Source: Acidobacteriota bacterium
GTDB lineage: Bacteria > Acidobacteriota > Terriglobia > Bryobacterales > Bryobacteraceae
Direction: 5' to 3'
Length of the DNA stretch: 64,000 nt
Assembly (NCBI GenBank): GCA_025352795.1
Contig: JANXSF010000026.1
Coordinates: forward strand, 62,001 to 126,000
Of this stretch, positions 1 through 8,612 are shown in pieces. The position numbers and the translations under genes were made by a program. The notes below the pieces were generated by a model. It saw only the letters and a list, made by a program, of their open reading frames with translations. It was not told the origin of the DNA and searched no databases. How positions within the stretch are numbered: the stretch's first letter is position 1; each line of letters starts with the position of its first letter.

Positions 1-417
1 TTCTTGAAAATTGCCCAGTCCGTTCTTAACGGCTGTAAGGCTCCACTTCTTTAACCCTATGCAACCTTGCGGCCAAAGGGCTTTCCCGTCGAAACACCCA
101 GATCCACATTCAGTACCAGAAAATGGAGCTTCTACAGGAAATTAACCATAGAGTAACACAGCCGATGTCAAAGGAAAGAAACGGTTATCGCAAGGTATAG
201 TACTGTGGCACTAGTAAAGACGAGGGTCTACAAATTTCAGGATAATATAACCCGAAATAGCGAGGGCTTAGGACTTGCAAGCAATGGGTTGTTGCTCATC
301 GCTATGAAATCCCATAGACGGGAAATACGGAGAAGAAGTGGTTCAGCCTCTAAACATTAAAATATCTTTATTATTTGGAACCCACTCGTATGTGGGTGTA
401 TCTTTCGTACTTTTGTT
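1..417. other. Left-end region without a recognised gene
   Basis: I see no convincing coding region, tRNA or known riboswitch here. The first gene of the window ends at 418 on the minus strand, so this stretch is its downstream flank. It holds a small hairpin next to that stop codon (380-397) and AT-rich DNA around 355-380. Stop codons are frequent in all frames. Confidence 0.5.
380..397 (-). terminator. Possible terminator hairpin of the barrel gene
   Basis: A six-base stem (ACCCAC / GTGGGT) with a six-base loop lies 20 bp beyond the stop codon of the minus-strand gene ending at 418. It lacks a clear T-run on the minus strand, so intrinsic termination is only a possibility. Confidence 0.3.
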
Positions 418-1179
418 TCAGAACCCGAATCGATAGCCAATGATAAACTTCACTATCAAGTGATCGGTGGCCTGGGTCACGCCCCATCCCACACCGGCAT
501 TGAATTCCCAATTTGGGCCGAAATCGATCTCCAAAGTGGGGATGAACTGCTGTTGCTGGTCTCGCAGACGGTCGAATCCGGTGATGGGTCCGTAGTTGCC
601 GTAATATTCCAGCCCCAACGCCACCTTCTTAGTAAGCTCGCCAGATACCTTAAAATTGGGTGAAAACTCGAAACCCTTGTTAGTGTTCAACCCTTTTATG
701 GATCGAACCAGCGTCGGGTTGAACGATGCGTAATAGCGGCCAACTTTTTTGTCGATGATGGGACGAAGTTCGTAGTCCCATGGGTCTTCGGTGAACTTTT
801 TAGAGATGTAGCCGATTTCCTGGGACAGGCTGACCCCGACATGCCATTTCCAGGCTTCAGGAATCCGAAAGCGCGGGCGGATGTGAACGCCTACCGGTTT
901 ATAACCGGCAGAAGGAAGATAACTTGAAAAATAGTAGAAGCCAATTTCGCTCCAGTCATTCAGCCCATGCGTTATTTCCAGAGTTTCATTGAGCATGTGG
1001 TGGGTGGGGTAAACGCCGTTGGTGCTTTCCTTGGAACCTTGAAAGGTAAAGTTGGTATGCAACTCCACCATAGTTTTCTTCGGTTCCACGGTTTCTGATC
1101 CATACACCTGGATTTCATACCCTTGCCCCCAACACACTTTAGCCAATGCAAAGCCGAACATTGCAACTTTCAGACCCAA
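418..1179 (-). CDS. Secreted, beta-barrel-like outer-membrane protein, function unknown
   Basis: A 253-residue protein of unknown function. The start is placed at a TTG at 1179 because AGAGG lies nine bases upstream of it; an ATG at 1161 is the alternative. The product opens with a hydrophobic segment ending in CWGQ, a plausible signal peptide. The rest is rich in alternating aromatic and polar strands with many Gly, Tyr and Trp, and it ends in IIGYRFGF: a C-terminal Phe after an aromatic strand is typical of Omp85-assembled outer-membrane barrels. I infer an outer-membrane barrel of 8-12 strands, resembling small transporter or MetA-pathway-like barrels. No catalytic motif is visible. The gene stands alone, and a repeat cluster occupies the DNA upstream of it. 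Confidence 0.6.
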   Translation of the reverse strand: MGLKVAMFGFALAKVCWGQGYEIQVYGSETVEPKKTMVELHTNFTFQGSKESTNGVYPTHHMLNETLEITHGLNDWSEIGFYYFSSYLPSAGYKPVGVHIRPRFRIPEAWKWHVGVSLSQEIGYISKKFTEDPWDYELRPIIDKKVGRYYASFNPTLVRSIKGLNTNKGFEFSPNFKVSGELTKKVALGLEYYGNYGPITGFDRLRDQQQQFIPTLEIDFGPNWEFNAGVGWGVTQATDHLIVKFIIGYRFGF

Positions 1180-1272
1180 GAAGTCACACCTCTGATAGAT
1201 AGTATCGCAAAATACGTTTGGACTCGCCGCAAGGGCAAAGTCGCGACTGGAGGTTACGTGAATGAAGCCAAG

Positions 1273-1429
1273 AGGGGACACGCTGGTCTACCGACTCGCT
1301 GAGAGCAATTGTGCATTGAGGGGAGAGTTCGGTTGCTTGGGCCAGACCAGCATGTCCCCACTTGGCTTGCAATTGTGCGGTTGGGGGATTCGGTTGCTTG
1401 GGCCAAGCCAGTATGTTCCCCCTTTGGAG
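1273..1429. repeat. Tandem and inverted intergenic repeat
   Basis: Two head-to-tail degenerate copies of a unit of about 60-64 bp lie at 1306-1369 and 1370-1429. Each begins with CAATTGTGC and contains CGGTTGCTTGGGCCA followed by a CAG-T/C-ATGT-CCCC block. A third, inverted partial copy (GGGGACACGCTGGTCTA) lies at 1274-1290 and can pair with 1343-1359. The unit does not code and resembles the short intergenic repeats of large acidobacterial genomes. Confidence 0.7.
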
Positions 1430-1430
1430 C

Positions 1431-1457
1431 AGACAGGCAGGGATGCCTGTCTCACCT
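1431..1457. repeat. REP-like palindrome (GACAGGCA family)
   Basis: AGACAGGCA and TGCCTGTCT form a nine-base stem around a four-base loop (GGGA), followed by CACC. Near-identical palindromes occur at 21241-21264, 24663-24688 and 24874-24892, so this is one copy of a dispersed family. Confidence 0.7.
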
Positions 1458-1461
1458 CAAA

Positions 1462-1809
1462 TTAGTTCACAATGGCTGGTTGGGTTGCTGCTGTGCGGAA
1501 TTCGTATTGTTGGATTTCCATGGCGGCTCGGCCTTCTTCATAGCGAATGATGCGGCCTCGGGCGACTAGTTTCAGGGGGGTCTTGTTGTTGAGCTGGGCG
1601 GGCCAGTTAATTGCTACTTCTAAACGCTTACCTGGAAGCAACAGATGCTCCGACGTGAAAAGAATGCCTGAGGAGGACATGTTCATGGTAAGTCCCGCAC
1701 CAATTTCGTCCAGATTCTTTTTGTTCAGAACCTTGTAGCGCACTTCGCGCTCGATGGGGAAACGATCGGCTCCACGCCGGTCTGATTTGCTTCTATCTTC
1801 GTTTATCAT
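1462..1809 (-). CDS. Small single-domain PilZ protein
   Basis: A 115-residue protein consisting of little more than a PilZ domain, which in characterised members binds cyclic di-GMP and changes the activity of a partner. The charged N-terminal stretch DRRGADRFPIEREVRYK carries the RxxxR-type element, and NMSSSGILF provides the D/NxSxxG element further on; both are ligand contacts in the family. The start is ATG 1809, because AAGGA sits nine bases before it; ATG 1818 has the purine tract directly abutting. No signal peptide or other domain is present, so it is a cytoplasmic adaptor. Its neighbours do not indicate the regulated process. c-di-GMP binding is inferred from motifs only. Confidence 0.8.
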   Translation of the reverse strand: MINEDRSKSDRRGADRFPIEREVRYKVLNKKNLDEIGAGLTMNMSSSGILFTSEHLLLPGKRLEVAINWPAQLNNKTPLKLVARGRIIRYEEGRAAMEIQQYEFRTAATQPAIVN

Positions 1810-2020
1810 GTTGATCATTCCTTCTACTTGTTGACTTGGGCTGGAATCGCACTTGCTTCTGTTTCAGTAGAATGAGGTCTAAGCCCTATTCTCTCAATAG
1901 GAGGGGCGGTTCAATTGGGATCGATAAGAGTCCCACTTGGAGTTAGTACTCGCATGGCCTCGGTTCCATGAAACTGAAACTGCATGATTGAGTAAGTGAT
2001 TGTGTTTTCTTGGTGTTGCA

Positions 2021-2036
2021 GGTGGGTTAACCCACC
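2021..2036. repeat. 16-bp perfect palindrome behind rarA
   Basis: GGTGGGTTAACCCACC is a perfect palindrome about 20 bp beyond the stop of rarA. It could act as a weak terminator or a binding site. No T-run follows on the minus strand, so neither role is established. Confidence 0.4.
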
Positions 2037-2054
2037 ACCGCCAAGCTAGCCGAT

Positions 2055-3344
2055 TCAGGTTGCGGAATCTTTACTACGTCGTAATTCTTCCAGGCGCTCG
2101 GCAACTCGTTTTTCCACACCACGGTTAGTCGGCACGTAGTAGCGGGTTCCAACCAGCGATGGCGGTAAGCACTCCATGGCGGTCACGGCATTTTCAAAGT
2201 TATGGGCGTGCTGGTAGCCTTGGCCATAGCCCCAGGCCTTCATGTGCTTTGTGGATGCGTTGCGCAAGTGCATGGGAACCGGTTCAGCGGGCTTCAATTG
2301 AATGTCGGCCCGAACCTGATTCAATGCCCGATAGCAGGCGTCGGATTTCGGCGCGATGGCCAAGTAGACTGCCACCTGTGCCAGCGCCTGATCGCCTTCC
2401 GGAATGCCCAGAAAATGCGCCGTCTGCATGCCCGCAATAGCTTGTTCCATAGCCCGCGGATCAGCCATGCCGATTTCCTCAACCGCCATGCGTACCAGGC
2501 GGCGGGCAATGTACATACGATCTTCGCCAGCTTCCATCATGCGGCCCAGCCAATAAAGGGCAGCATCGGGGTCGGACGAGCGAACGGATTTGTGCAGGGC
2601 CGATACCAGGTTAAAGTGTTGCTCCCCGGACTTATCGTATAACAGCGTTTTTCGCTGCATGGTGTCTTCCACTGCTTGTTGGGAAATCTGTTCGTCAGGC
2701 CCGGCTGCGGCCAGTTCCAGTATGTTGTAGGCGGCACGGGCATCGCCATTGGCAAGTACGGCCATCTGCTCCAGAAGATCGGGAGCGGCTTTTTTACCAA
2801 GTTCCAGGAGTGCGCGGTTGAGCAGCGTCACAATATCTTCACTGCTAAGAGGTTGCAGCGAATAAACTCGGGCACGGCTGAGCAGTGCCGAGTTCACCTC
2901 GAAGGATGGATTTTCAGTCGTGGCCCCGATGAGGATAATATCGCCCTTTTCCACATAGGGCAGAAAGGCGTCCTGCTGCGCTTTGTTGAAGCGATGAATT
3001 TCATCGATGAAGACCAGTGTGCGTTTGCCCATACGACGCATTTTTTCAGCGGTGGCCATTACTTCCTTAATCTCTTTAATGCCGCTCATGACGGCGCTGA
3101 AGGGTAGGAACTCGCTGCTGGTCATGCGGGCAATCAAACTGGCTAAGGATGTTTTGCCGACGCCGGGAGGTCCCCAAAGAATAATGGAACCCAGTTGATC
3201 GCGTTCCATGGCAAGGCGCAGAGGCTTGCCTGGACCAAGAATGTGTTGCTGGCCGGCGTACTCCTCCAAAGTTTTGGGACGCATCCGTTCGGCTAAGGGT
3301 CGCCCAGGGAGTTCTTCATCGGGGATGGCTTCAAACAGGTTCAC
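2055..3344 (-). CDS. rarA: Replication-associated recombination protein A (AAA ATPase)
   Basis: RarA (MgsA) is a clamp-loader-like AAA+ ATPase that acts at stalled replication forks with SSB. The 429-residue length is normal for the family. Walker A is GPPGVGKTS near residue 60, Walker B is FIDEIHRF near 115, and ATTENPSFEVNSALLSRAR contains sensor 1 and the arginine finger. The C-terminal part (from about 250) carries the MgsA helical tetramerisation domain, with HKSVRGSDPDAALYWL-like sequence near 250. GTG 3344 is the first good start: the next residues NLFEAIPDEELPGRPLAERMRP match the usual RarA N-terminus. Its start overlaps the end of the upstream RNA methyltransferase gene by 14 bp, so the two are probably co-transcribed. 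Confidence 0.95.
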   Translation of the reverse strand: MNLFEAIPDEELPGRPLAERMRPKTLEEYAGQQHILGPGKPLRLAMERDQLGSIILWGPPGVGKTSLASLIARMTSSEFLPFSAVMSGIKEIKEVMATAEKMRRMGKRTLVFIDEIHRFNKAQQDAFLPYVEKGDIILIGATTENPSFEVNSALLSRARVYSLQPLSSEDIVTLLNRALLELGKKAAPDLLEQMAVLANGDARAAYNILELAAAGPDEQISQQAVEDTMQRKTLLYDKSGEQHFNLVSALHKSVRSSDPDAALYWLGRMMEAGEDRMYIARRLVRMAVEEIGMADPRAMEQAIAGMQTAHFLGIPEGDQALAQVAVYLAIAPKSDACYRALNQVRADIQLKPAEPVPMHLRNASTKHMKAWGYGQGYQHAHNFENAVTAMECLPPSLVGTRYYVPTNRGVEKRVAERLEELRRSKDSAT

Positions 3345-4140
3345 TTTTGTTTTCCAAACTGCGCTGGCGGCGAGCTTCGTACAACAGGATGCCTGCGGCC
3401 ATGGCGGCGTTCAAACTTTCCACGCCGACGGTGGGAATAGCTAAATCTGTGGACGCATGTTCCAATTGCCGACTGACCCCACGCCCTTCGCCGCCAATAA
3501 TGATGGCTGTGCGACGCGTGAGGTCCACTTGGGTTAAAGGCTTCACTGCGCGGGGCATGGCGGCGTAAATGTCGATCTTGCGCTGCTTCATGGCGGCCAC
3601 GACAAGGTCTGTATCCATGCCCGATAGAAACGGCATGCGGAATAAAGAGCCAGCAGATGCTCGTAATGTTTTGGGGTTAAAGGGGCTGACCGTGCCTTTC
3701 AGAAACAGTACACCAGTTGCGCCAAATGCTTCTGCGGTGCGCACAATGGCACCGGCGTTACCGGGGTCCTGCAAGCCATCAAAGATCACTAGTAAGGACT
3801 GTCCGCGGAAGAGCTGATCCAAGGTCCAGGTGGGCATGCGCACCAGCGCCATCACACCTTGACTGGATTCGGTGGCGGAGAGTTCGGCAAATAGCGCATC
3901 GGGAACAATGGTGACGCGCAAGTTGGGCAGGCCGCCAACGTGGCGTTCTACTAAGGTGCGGACACTTTCGGCGGCAATCACGGAATCAATGCTGATTTCA
4001 CTGCGCAGCGCTTCTTCGAGAAGGTGAAAAGTTTCCGCCACCGCACAACCAGATTCGGTAAGCGAACCACGGCTAATGGCGCGACGGATGTCTTTCAACA
4101 GAGGATTTCTGGCACTGGATAAGATTTGCGACTGAGCCAC
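3331..4140 (-). CDS. SpoU/TrmH-family RNA 2'-O-methyltransferase
   Basis: A SPOUT-class methyltransferase of 269 residues, using S-adenosylmethionine to methylate ribose 2'-OH of rRNA or tRNA. The three SpoU motifs are present: GLQDPGNAGAIVRTAEAFG (motif 1, about residue 125), IIIGGEGRGVS (motif 2) and PTVGVESLNAAMAAGILLYE (motif 3, the knot region). The N-terminal 100 residues, beginning with SSARNPLLKDIRRA, form the substrate-binding L30e-like domain common in 23S rRNA enzymes such as RlmB or TsnR. The exact target nucleotide cannot be told from sequence. Translation starts at GTG 4140. The gene overlaps rarA downstream by 14 bp on the same strand, suggesting an operon. Confidence 0.9.
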   Translation of the reverse strand: MAQSQILSSARNPLLKDIRRAISRGSLTESGCAVAETFHLLEEALRSEISIDSVIAAESVRTLVERHVGGLPNLRVTIVPDALFAELSATESSQGVMALVRMPTWTLDQLFRGQSLLVIFDGLQDPGNAGAIVRTAEAFGATGVLFLKGTVSPFNPKTLRASAGSLFRMPFLSGMDTDLVVAAMKQRKIDIYAAMPRAVKPLTQVDLTRRTAIIIGGEGRGVSRQLEHASTDLAIPTVGVESLNAAMAAGILLYEARRQRSLENKSEPV

Positions 4141-4189
4141 TTATCTAGCTTAGACTGAATTCAGATTCAATCGTGAAACTGGCGATGGA

Positions 4190-5356
4190 TTAGAACAGTT
4201 TGGGTACAAATTCGTTCAAGTAGTCACGCCAGTTCAACCAGGTATGCCCACCGCCGGTTTCTAACATCACTGGATCAAAGCCATGTTTCTGCATTAGCGC
4301 GACAGTTTTCTGGGTGGCTTCAAGCAGGCGATCCTCTTTACCGGTGGCGAACCAGAGCAACTTCAGACCTTTCTTAGACGCTGCGTTATCCAGTTCAGCG
4401 GCGTGCTGTTCTTCCCAACCTGGACCACTGGCAACCGGTGGCGGAGTTGGCGCACCGGGCCGTGGAGATCCAAACACGTTCAACAATCCTGAGCTATAAA
4501 CCCCAATGTAGGCGAACTGATTCAAGTGGGGAATAGCAATGTTCAAAGTCTGGCCACCACCCATGGAAAGTCCGGCAATGGCGCGATGCGGACGGTCTGT
4601 AAGCGCGCGGTAATGCTTTTCTACGTAAGGCATAACGTCGTCAGTAAATTCCTGAAGGAAGGCATCGGGGCCTGGAGCGCGAATGGCACTGGTGTGTCCG
4701 GCGGGCATGACGACGATCATGGGCTTGGCCTTTTTACTGGCGATGAGGTTATCCATGATAAACCCGGCTCGACCGACGGAAGCCCACGAAGCATCGGAAT
4801 CGCCAGACCCGTGCAGCAAGTAGAACACGGGCAATTTCGCAGTGCTCATTTCATACCCAGGTGGCGTGTAAACGGTCATGCGACGGAATCGGTTCAAGAC
4901 AGTGGAATGGTAGGTGACTGCGGCCACGGCACCGTGGGGAACGTCGCGAGTATCCATGAAGTCGGACCCAGGGACGCTCACCAGACTCCAGGTATTGGTG
5001 ACGGATTCGCTGGTGGCGGGATTGCGAGGATCGATGACAGTGAGTCCGCCAACATTGAAGTTGTAGCGGTAAGCGCCGGGAACCACGGGGTCTACGGTGA
5101 CCTGCCAAACTCCATTTTCGCCTTTAACCATGGGCTTTCCCTGATTGTTGCCGGGGATATCGCCACCGCTGAGTTTGACGGCATCGGCATTGGGGGCGAA
5201 GATGCGAAAAGTGATGCTGCGGTCTGGGTTCACTTCCGGTGAAGTTACCTGAGGAGCTTGCGGGGGTTTGGCTGGCGTGGTTTCAGGTTGAGCAAAGGTG
5301 GTGAGAATGCTGGCAGTCAGGGCCAGAAGAGTTCGGGTAAACGTGGCTGATTTCAT
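4190..5356 (-). CDS. Secreted esterase with N-terminal E-set domain (Fes/esterase D-like)
   Basis: A 388-residue secreted alpha/beta hydrolase. The first 20 or so residues (MKSATFTRTLLALTASILTT) are a signal peptide. Residues of about 50-140 form an immunoglobulin-like E-set/CBM48 domain (ITFRIFAPNADAVKLSGG), as in enterochelin esterase Fes and feruloyl esterases of xylanase Z type. The catalytic domain shows the oxyanion segment FYLLHGSGDSD, the nucleophile elbow GLSMGGG and a late GGGHTW histidine. The substrate is probably a sugar-linked or siderophore ester; sequence does not decide. I chose ATG 5356 because the upstream part of the open frame (to 5632) overlaps the divergent SprT-like gene and does not look like protein. 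About 50 bp separate it from the methyltransferase gene downstream. Confidence 0.85.
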   Translation of the reverse strand: MKSATFTRTLLALTASILTTFAQPETTPAKPPQAPQVTSPEVNPDRSITFRIFAPNADAVKLSGGDIPGNNQGKPMVKGENGVWQVTVDPVVPGAYRYNFNVGGLTVIDPRNPATSESVTNTWSLVSVPGSDFMDTRDVPHGAVAAVTYHSTVLNRFRRMTVYTPPGYEMSTAKLPVFYLLHGSGDSDASWASVGRAGFIMDNLIASKKAKPMIVVMPAGHTSAIRAPGPDAFLQEFTDDVMPYVEKHYRALTDRPHRAIAGLSMGGGQTLNIAIPHLNQFAYIGVYSSGLLNVFGSPRPGAPTPPPVASGPGWEEQHAAELDNAASKKGLKLLWFATGKEDRLLEATQKTVALMQKHGFDPVMLETGGGHTWLNWRDYLNEFVPKLF

Positions 5357-5485
5357 AGCGATCGGATTTAGTATACGATAGGTGGGCGGGGCTTTGCTGG
5401 AAACAGTCTGAATGTCCTGTGAAAAGCTTTCTGGGACGTCACATAAAAATGGTTCAGCCAAATCGTGCATAATGTCATGTAGCAG

Positions 5486-6265
5486 ATGAGCCTTACTCAG
5501 GACAAACTTGCCCAAACTATCCTCTCCTTGCAACTGGAACCGGAGTTGATTGAACTGCGTGCCAGTCAGATCCGAATCGACGTGCTGAAAACATCTGGTC
5601 ATATGAAAGACCTCAACTTCCGTTCCATCCATGCGCGCGATTTGGAATTTCTCTTCGATTCTTACGACAGCCGTTTTCTGGCAGGACTGGTCCGCCGGTC
5701 TTTAGAAGGCGCGCCTCTGCGATTTCGATTGTCTCCGCGAATGACGCGTTCCGGTGGGACAACCACTCGCTTCCGTTCAAGGACTGGTGCCGTACGTTAT
5801 GAAATCGCCATTGCCAGCAGCATGTTGTTCGACGGATTCGGCGATGAAGAGCGCGATGTTACAGTTTGCGGCTGGCCCTGCGCCACACGCCTGGAAGCGT
5901 TGCAACGTATTTTTGAGCACGAACTGGTGCACTTATGTGAACAGGTCTGTTGGGGGAACAGTAACTGTTCTGGAACTCGCTTCCAGGAAATTGCGTCGCG
6001 CCTGTTTCTGCATCGTGCCCATACGCACAGCCTGGTGACGCGCAGGGAGCGAGCCGCTGAATCGGGGATACGGCCAGGGGTGAAGGTCGTGTTTGAATGC
6101 GAGGGCAAACGGTTGATAGGGGTGGTCAACCGCATCACCAAACGGGCCACCGTATTAGTGGAAGATCCCACAGGACGCAAGTTTTCCGATGGGCTGCAGT
6201 ACTTAACTTACTATGTTCCACTGCTCAGTTTAGAGGTGGTGAAGACTACAAGCACTTCTTTCTAG
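5486..6265 (+). CDS. SprT-like zinc metalloprotease domain protein
   Basis: A 259-residue protein with a zinc-metallopeptidase signature HELVH at residues 146-150 (His146, Glu147, His150), in the context [13 protein letters not shown]. This matches the SprT-like fold, whose eukaryotic members cleave DNA-protein crosslinks; bacterial members are uncharacterised. A second histidine pair (FLHRAHTH) near 180 may supply the third ligand. The C-terminal part (from about 200) has a small beta domain. No signal peptide is seen, so it is probably cytoplasmic. A possible -10 (CATAAT) lies at 5468-5473. Its TAG stop shares the bases CTAG with the stop codon of the convergent proS gene. The family call rests on motif and length only. 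Confidence 0.65.
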   Translation: MSLTQDKLAQTILSLQLEPELIELRASQIRIDVLKTSGHMKDLNFRSIHARDLEFLFDSYDSRFLAGLVRRSLEGAPLRFRLSPRMTRSGGTTTRFRSRTGAVRYEIAIASSMLFDGFGDEERDVTVCGWPCATRLEALQRIFEHELVHLCEQVCWGNSNCSGTRFQEIASRLFLHRAHTHSLVTRRERAAESGIRPGVKVVFECEGKRLIGVVNRITKRATVLVEDPTGRKFSDGLQYLTYYVPLLSLEVVKTTSTSF

Positions 6266-7962
6266 AGCGCCGCCAGCACGAATCCTACTGCCTCACCAAC
6301 GGGCACCTCAGTCAGCTTCCCAGTGCGACGTTCCACAACCTCAACAATCCCCTGGGCCAGCTTCTTGCCTACTGTGATGCGCCAGGGAATGCCTACCAGC
6401 TCTGCATCCTTGAACTTCACACCAGGGCGTTCATCGCGGTCGTCCAGCACGGCATCCATACCGGCTGCCTTGCATTCGGTGTACAGCTTTTGTGCGGCTT
6501 CTGCTAATGCGGCGTCCTTTACATTCACTGGAGTCACCACCACTGTGAATGGGGCGATGGATGCTGGCAGGCTCATGCCATTACCATCGTGAAACAGTTC
6601 CACAGCAGCGCATAAAATTCGCTCTACGCCGATGCCGTAACTGCCCATGATCACGGTATTTTCCTTGCCACTTTCATCCAAAACACTCAAGCCCATGGCC
6701 TTTGAATACTTGTAACCGAGCTTGAAGATGTGGCCGATCTCCACCGTTTTTACGATCTGCAGCGGGTCGCCTGTATCCACGCTGGTATCGCCTGCGGCCA
6801 CTTGCCGTAGCTCGTGATAGTCTGCTTTGAAATCTTTGCCAGGGGTCACGTTGCGTAAATGGAAATCGTCTTTATTCGCGCCGCAAATCATGTTGCGCCT
6901 GCCTTCCAACGCTTTGTCCAGAACTATGCGCATCTTTATGGGAATGCCGATGGGACCAAGTGAACCTGGTGCCGCACCGAACCAATCCTGAATTTCTGCA
7001 GGCAGTGCCGCGCGCACTTCCGCTGCCCCCATAACACCGGCCAGCTTTGTTTCACTCAATTGGTGATCACCACGAAGCAGCGCCAAAACCGGTTTGCCAT
7101 CGCCCACCATTACCAGGCTCTTCATTTGCGATGAGGCAGGCAACTTAGTAAAAGCGGATACTTCGTCAATGGTTTTGAATCCCGGTGTATGGAATTCTTC
7201 CGGGGTCAGGTCGCCTTCCGGATCGGCCATGGCCGGAGCAACCGCACGGGACACGGCCTTTTCCAAATTGGCAGCATATCCGGTGGCGGGGCAATGCACT
7301 ACGTAATCTTCACCCGCTTCACTTTCCACCATAAACTCATGTGATTGACTGCCGCCCATGGCACCCGAATCGGCTTCGACAGTCATGTAGCGCAAGCCGC
7401 AGCGGTCGAAGATGCAACAGTACGCTTGACGATGTTTTTCGTAAGATACGTCCAGCCCCGCAGCATCCATGTCGAACGAGTAGCTGTCTTTCATGGTGAA
7501 CTGACGGGTGCGCAGCAAGCCACTTTTCGGGCGTGGTTCATCGCGAAATTTTACTTGAATCTGATACCAAATCTGAGGCAGTTGTTTGTAACTGCGCACC
7601 TCACCGCGGGCGATGGAGGTCATCACTTCTTCGTGAGTCATGCCCAGACACAGATCGCGGCCAAAGCGATCTTTCAGGCGAAACATGTTATCGCCCATCA
7701 CGTCCCAGCGCCCGGATTCTTTCCATACTTCCGATGGATTCAACGCAGGAAGATAGAACTCCTGGGCACCAATGGCATCCATTTCCTGGCGAACGATATT
7801 GGTGATTTTCAAAATCGAACGTTGGGCCAGAAACAGGTAGTTATAGATACCGGCAGAGAGTTGGCGGATATAACCGGCGCGCAACAGCAAGCGGTGGCTG
7901 GCAACTTCAGCTTCTGCCGGATTCTCACGCAACGTGGGAATGAATAATTTACTCCAAAGCAT
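6262..7962 (-). CDS. proS: Prolyl-tRNA synthetase
   Basis: A bacterial-type class II prolyl-tRNA synthetase of 566 residues, charging tRNA-Pro with proline. Motif 2 is recognised in [15 protein letters not shown] followed by [20 protein letters not shown], and motif 3 in [13 protein letters not shown]. Between them (about 220-390) lies the inserted editing (INS) domain that hydrolyses mischarged Ala-tRNA. The C-terminal anticodon-binding domain begins near 470 ([12 protein letters not shown]). The start is ATG 7962, seven bases after GAGG; an upstream extension of the open frame to 8031 reads like non-coding DNA. The gene is convergent with the SprT-like gene and overlaps it by four bases. 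No T-box leader was recognised upstream. Confidence 0.97.
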   Translation of the reverse strand: MLWSKLFIPTLRENPAEAEVASHRLLLRAGYIRQLSAGIYNYLFLAQRSILKITNIVRQEMDAIGAQEFYLPALNPSEVWKESGRWDVMGDNMFRLKDRFGRDLCLGMTHEEVMTSIARGEVRSYKQLPQIWYQIQVKFRDEPRPKSGLLRTRQFTMKDSYSFDMDAAGLDVSYEKHRQAYCCIFDRCGLRYMTVEADSGAMGGSQSHEFMVESEAGEDYVVHCPATGYAANLEKAVSRAVAPAMADPEGDLTPEEFHTPGFKTIDEVSAFTKLPASSQMKSLVMVGDGKPVLALLRGDHQLSETKLAGVMGAAEVRAALPAEIQDWFGAAPGSLGPIGIPIKMRIVLDKALEGRRNMICGANKDDFHLRNVTPGKDFKADYHELRQVAAGDTSVDTGDPLQIVKTVEIGHIFKLGYKYSKAMGLSVLDESGKENTVIMGSYGIGVERILCAAVELFHDGNGMSLPASIAPFTVVVTPVNVKDAALAEAAQKLYTECKAAGMDAVLDDRDERPGVKFKDAELVGIPWRITVGKKLAQGIVEVVERRTGKLTEVPVGEAVGFVLAAL

Positions 7963-8106
7963 ACAAAGGCCTCGCGGAAATAAGAATTGGGAATGGGACG
8001 TTAAGAGCAGGCTGACAACGGCACAAGCCACGATTCTACAATCGCGGCAAAATAGGCAGCGGGTGCAGGGCCAAACTTAAAGGTAGAATCGTAAGCACGT
8101 CCCATG

Positions 8107-8124
8107 ATTTTAGCATGCTAAAAT
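8107..8124. promoter_or_regulatory. 18-bp perfect palindrome upstream of rpiB, candidate operator
   Basis: ATTTTAGCATGCTAAAAT is a perfect 18-bp palindrome ending directly before the AGAGG ribosome-binding site (8125-8129) of rpiB. Its position suits an operator or a promoter-overlapping site for the rpiB-glyA operon. The cognate regulator is not identifiable from the window. Confidence 0.5.
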
Positions 8125-8137
8125 AGAGGTTTCCCAA

Positions 8138-8608
8138 ATGAAAATTGCCATTGGAGCGGATCATGCCGGCTTCGCTCTTAAACAAACTCTTGCTGAACGG
8201 CTGCGTCACCAAGGACACCAAGTGGAAGACCTTGGTACGAACACAACAGAGTCTGTAGATTACCCGGATCTGGCAGCGGCAGTGGCACATATGGTAGCGG
8301 ACGGAAAAGTGGAAAAAGGGATTCTAGTTTGTTCCAGTGGCGTGGGAATGTCCATTGCTGCGAACAAAATACATGGAATTCGTGCAGCATTGGGAGTGTC
8401 AGTTGAGGAAGTGGATGTGGTGCGTCGTCACAATGACGCCAATATTCTTACCTTGGGAGCGCGTTTCACATCGGAGCCCTTGGCCGAAGCGATGGTTGAT
8501 AAATTTCTAACCACCGGTTTTGACGCCGGACGCCATGAACGACGCATCCATAAGATTAACGCTATAGAAGCGAGTGAAGACCTACATCAATTAGGGAGTG
8601 ACGCATAA
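8138..8608 (+). CDS. rpiB: Ribose-5-phosphate isomerase B
   Basis: RpiB (LacAB/RpiB family) interconverts ribose 5-phosphate and ribulose 5-phosphate in the pentose phosphate pathway. Diagnostic segments are IGADHAGF near the start, the active-site [13 protein letters not shown] (Cys near 69), and [15 protein letters not shown]. At 156 residues the protein is of normal length. ATG 8138 follows AGAGG by eight bases. The gene leads a same-strand group with glyA and a glycosyltransferase; its stop codon is four bases before the chosen glyA start. An 18-bp palindrome lies just upstream. Confidence 0.96.
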   Translation: MKIAIGADHAGFALKQTLAERLRHQGHQVEDLGTNTTESVDYPDLAAAVAHMVADGKVEKGILVCSSGVGMSIAANKIHGIRAALGVSVEEVDVVRRHNDANILTLGARFTSEPLAEAMVDKFLTTGFDAGRHERRIHKINAIEASEDLHQLGSDA

Positions 8609-8612
8609 AACA

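Noticed and set aside
1-417. Riboswitch-like structure, for example of the c-di-GMP type
   Set aside because: I compared the GC-rich patch at 50-120 with the consensus in both directions and found no match beyond short fragments.
1180-1281. N-terminal extension of the barrel protein
   Set aside because: No domain or signal character; TTG 1179 has the ribosome-binding site.
1306-1429. CRISPR-like array
   Set aside because: Only two degenerate copies, no regular spacers and no cas gene.
2021-2036. Palindrome as an intrinsic terminator of rarA
   Set aside because: No T-run follows on the minus strand; kept only as a palindrome.
5357-5632. N-terminal extension of the secreted esterase
   Set aside because: It runs into the divergent SprT-like gene, and the signal peptide starts at 5356.
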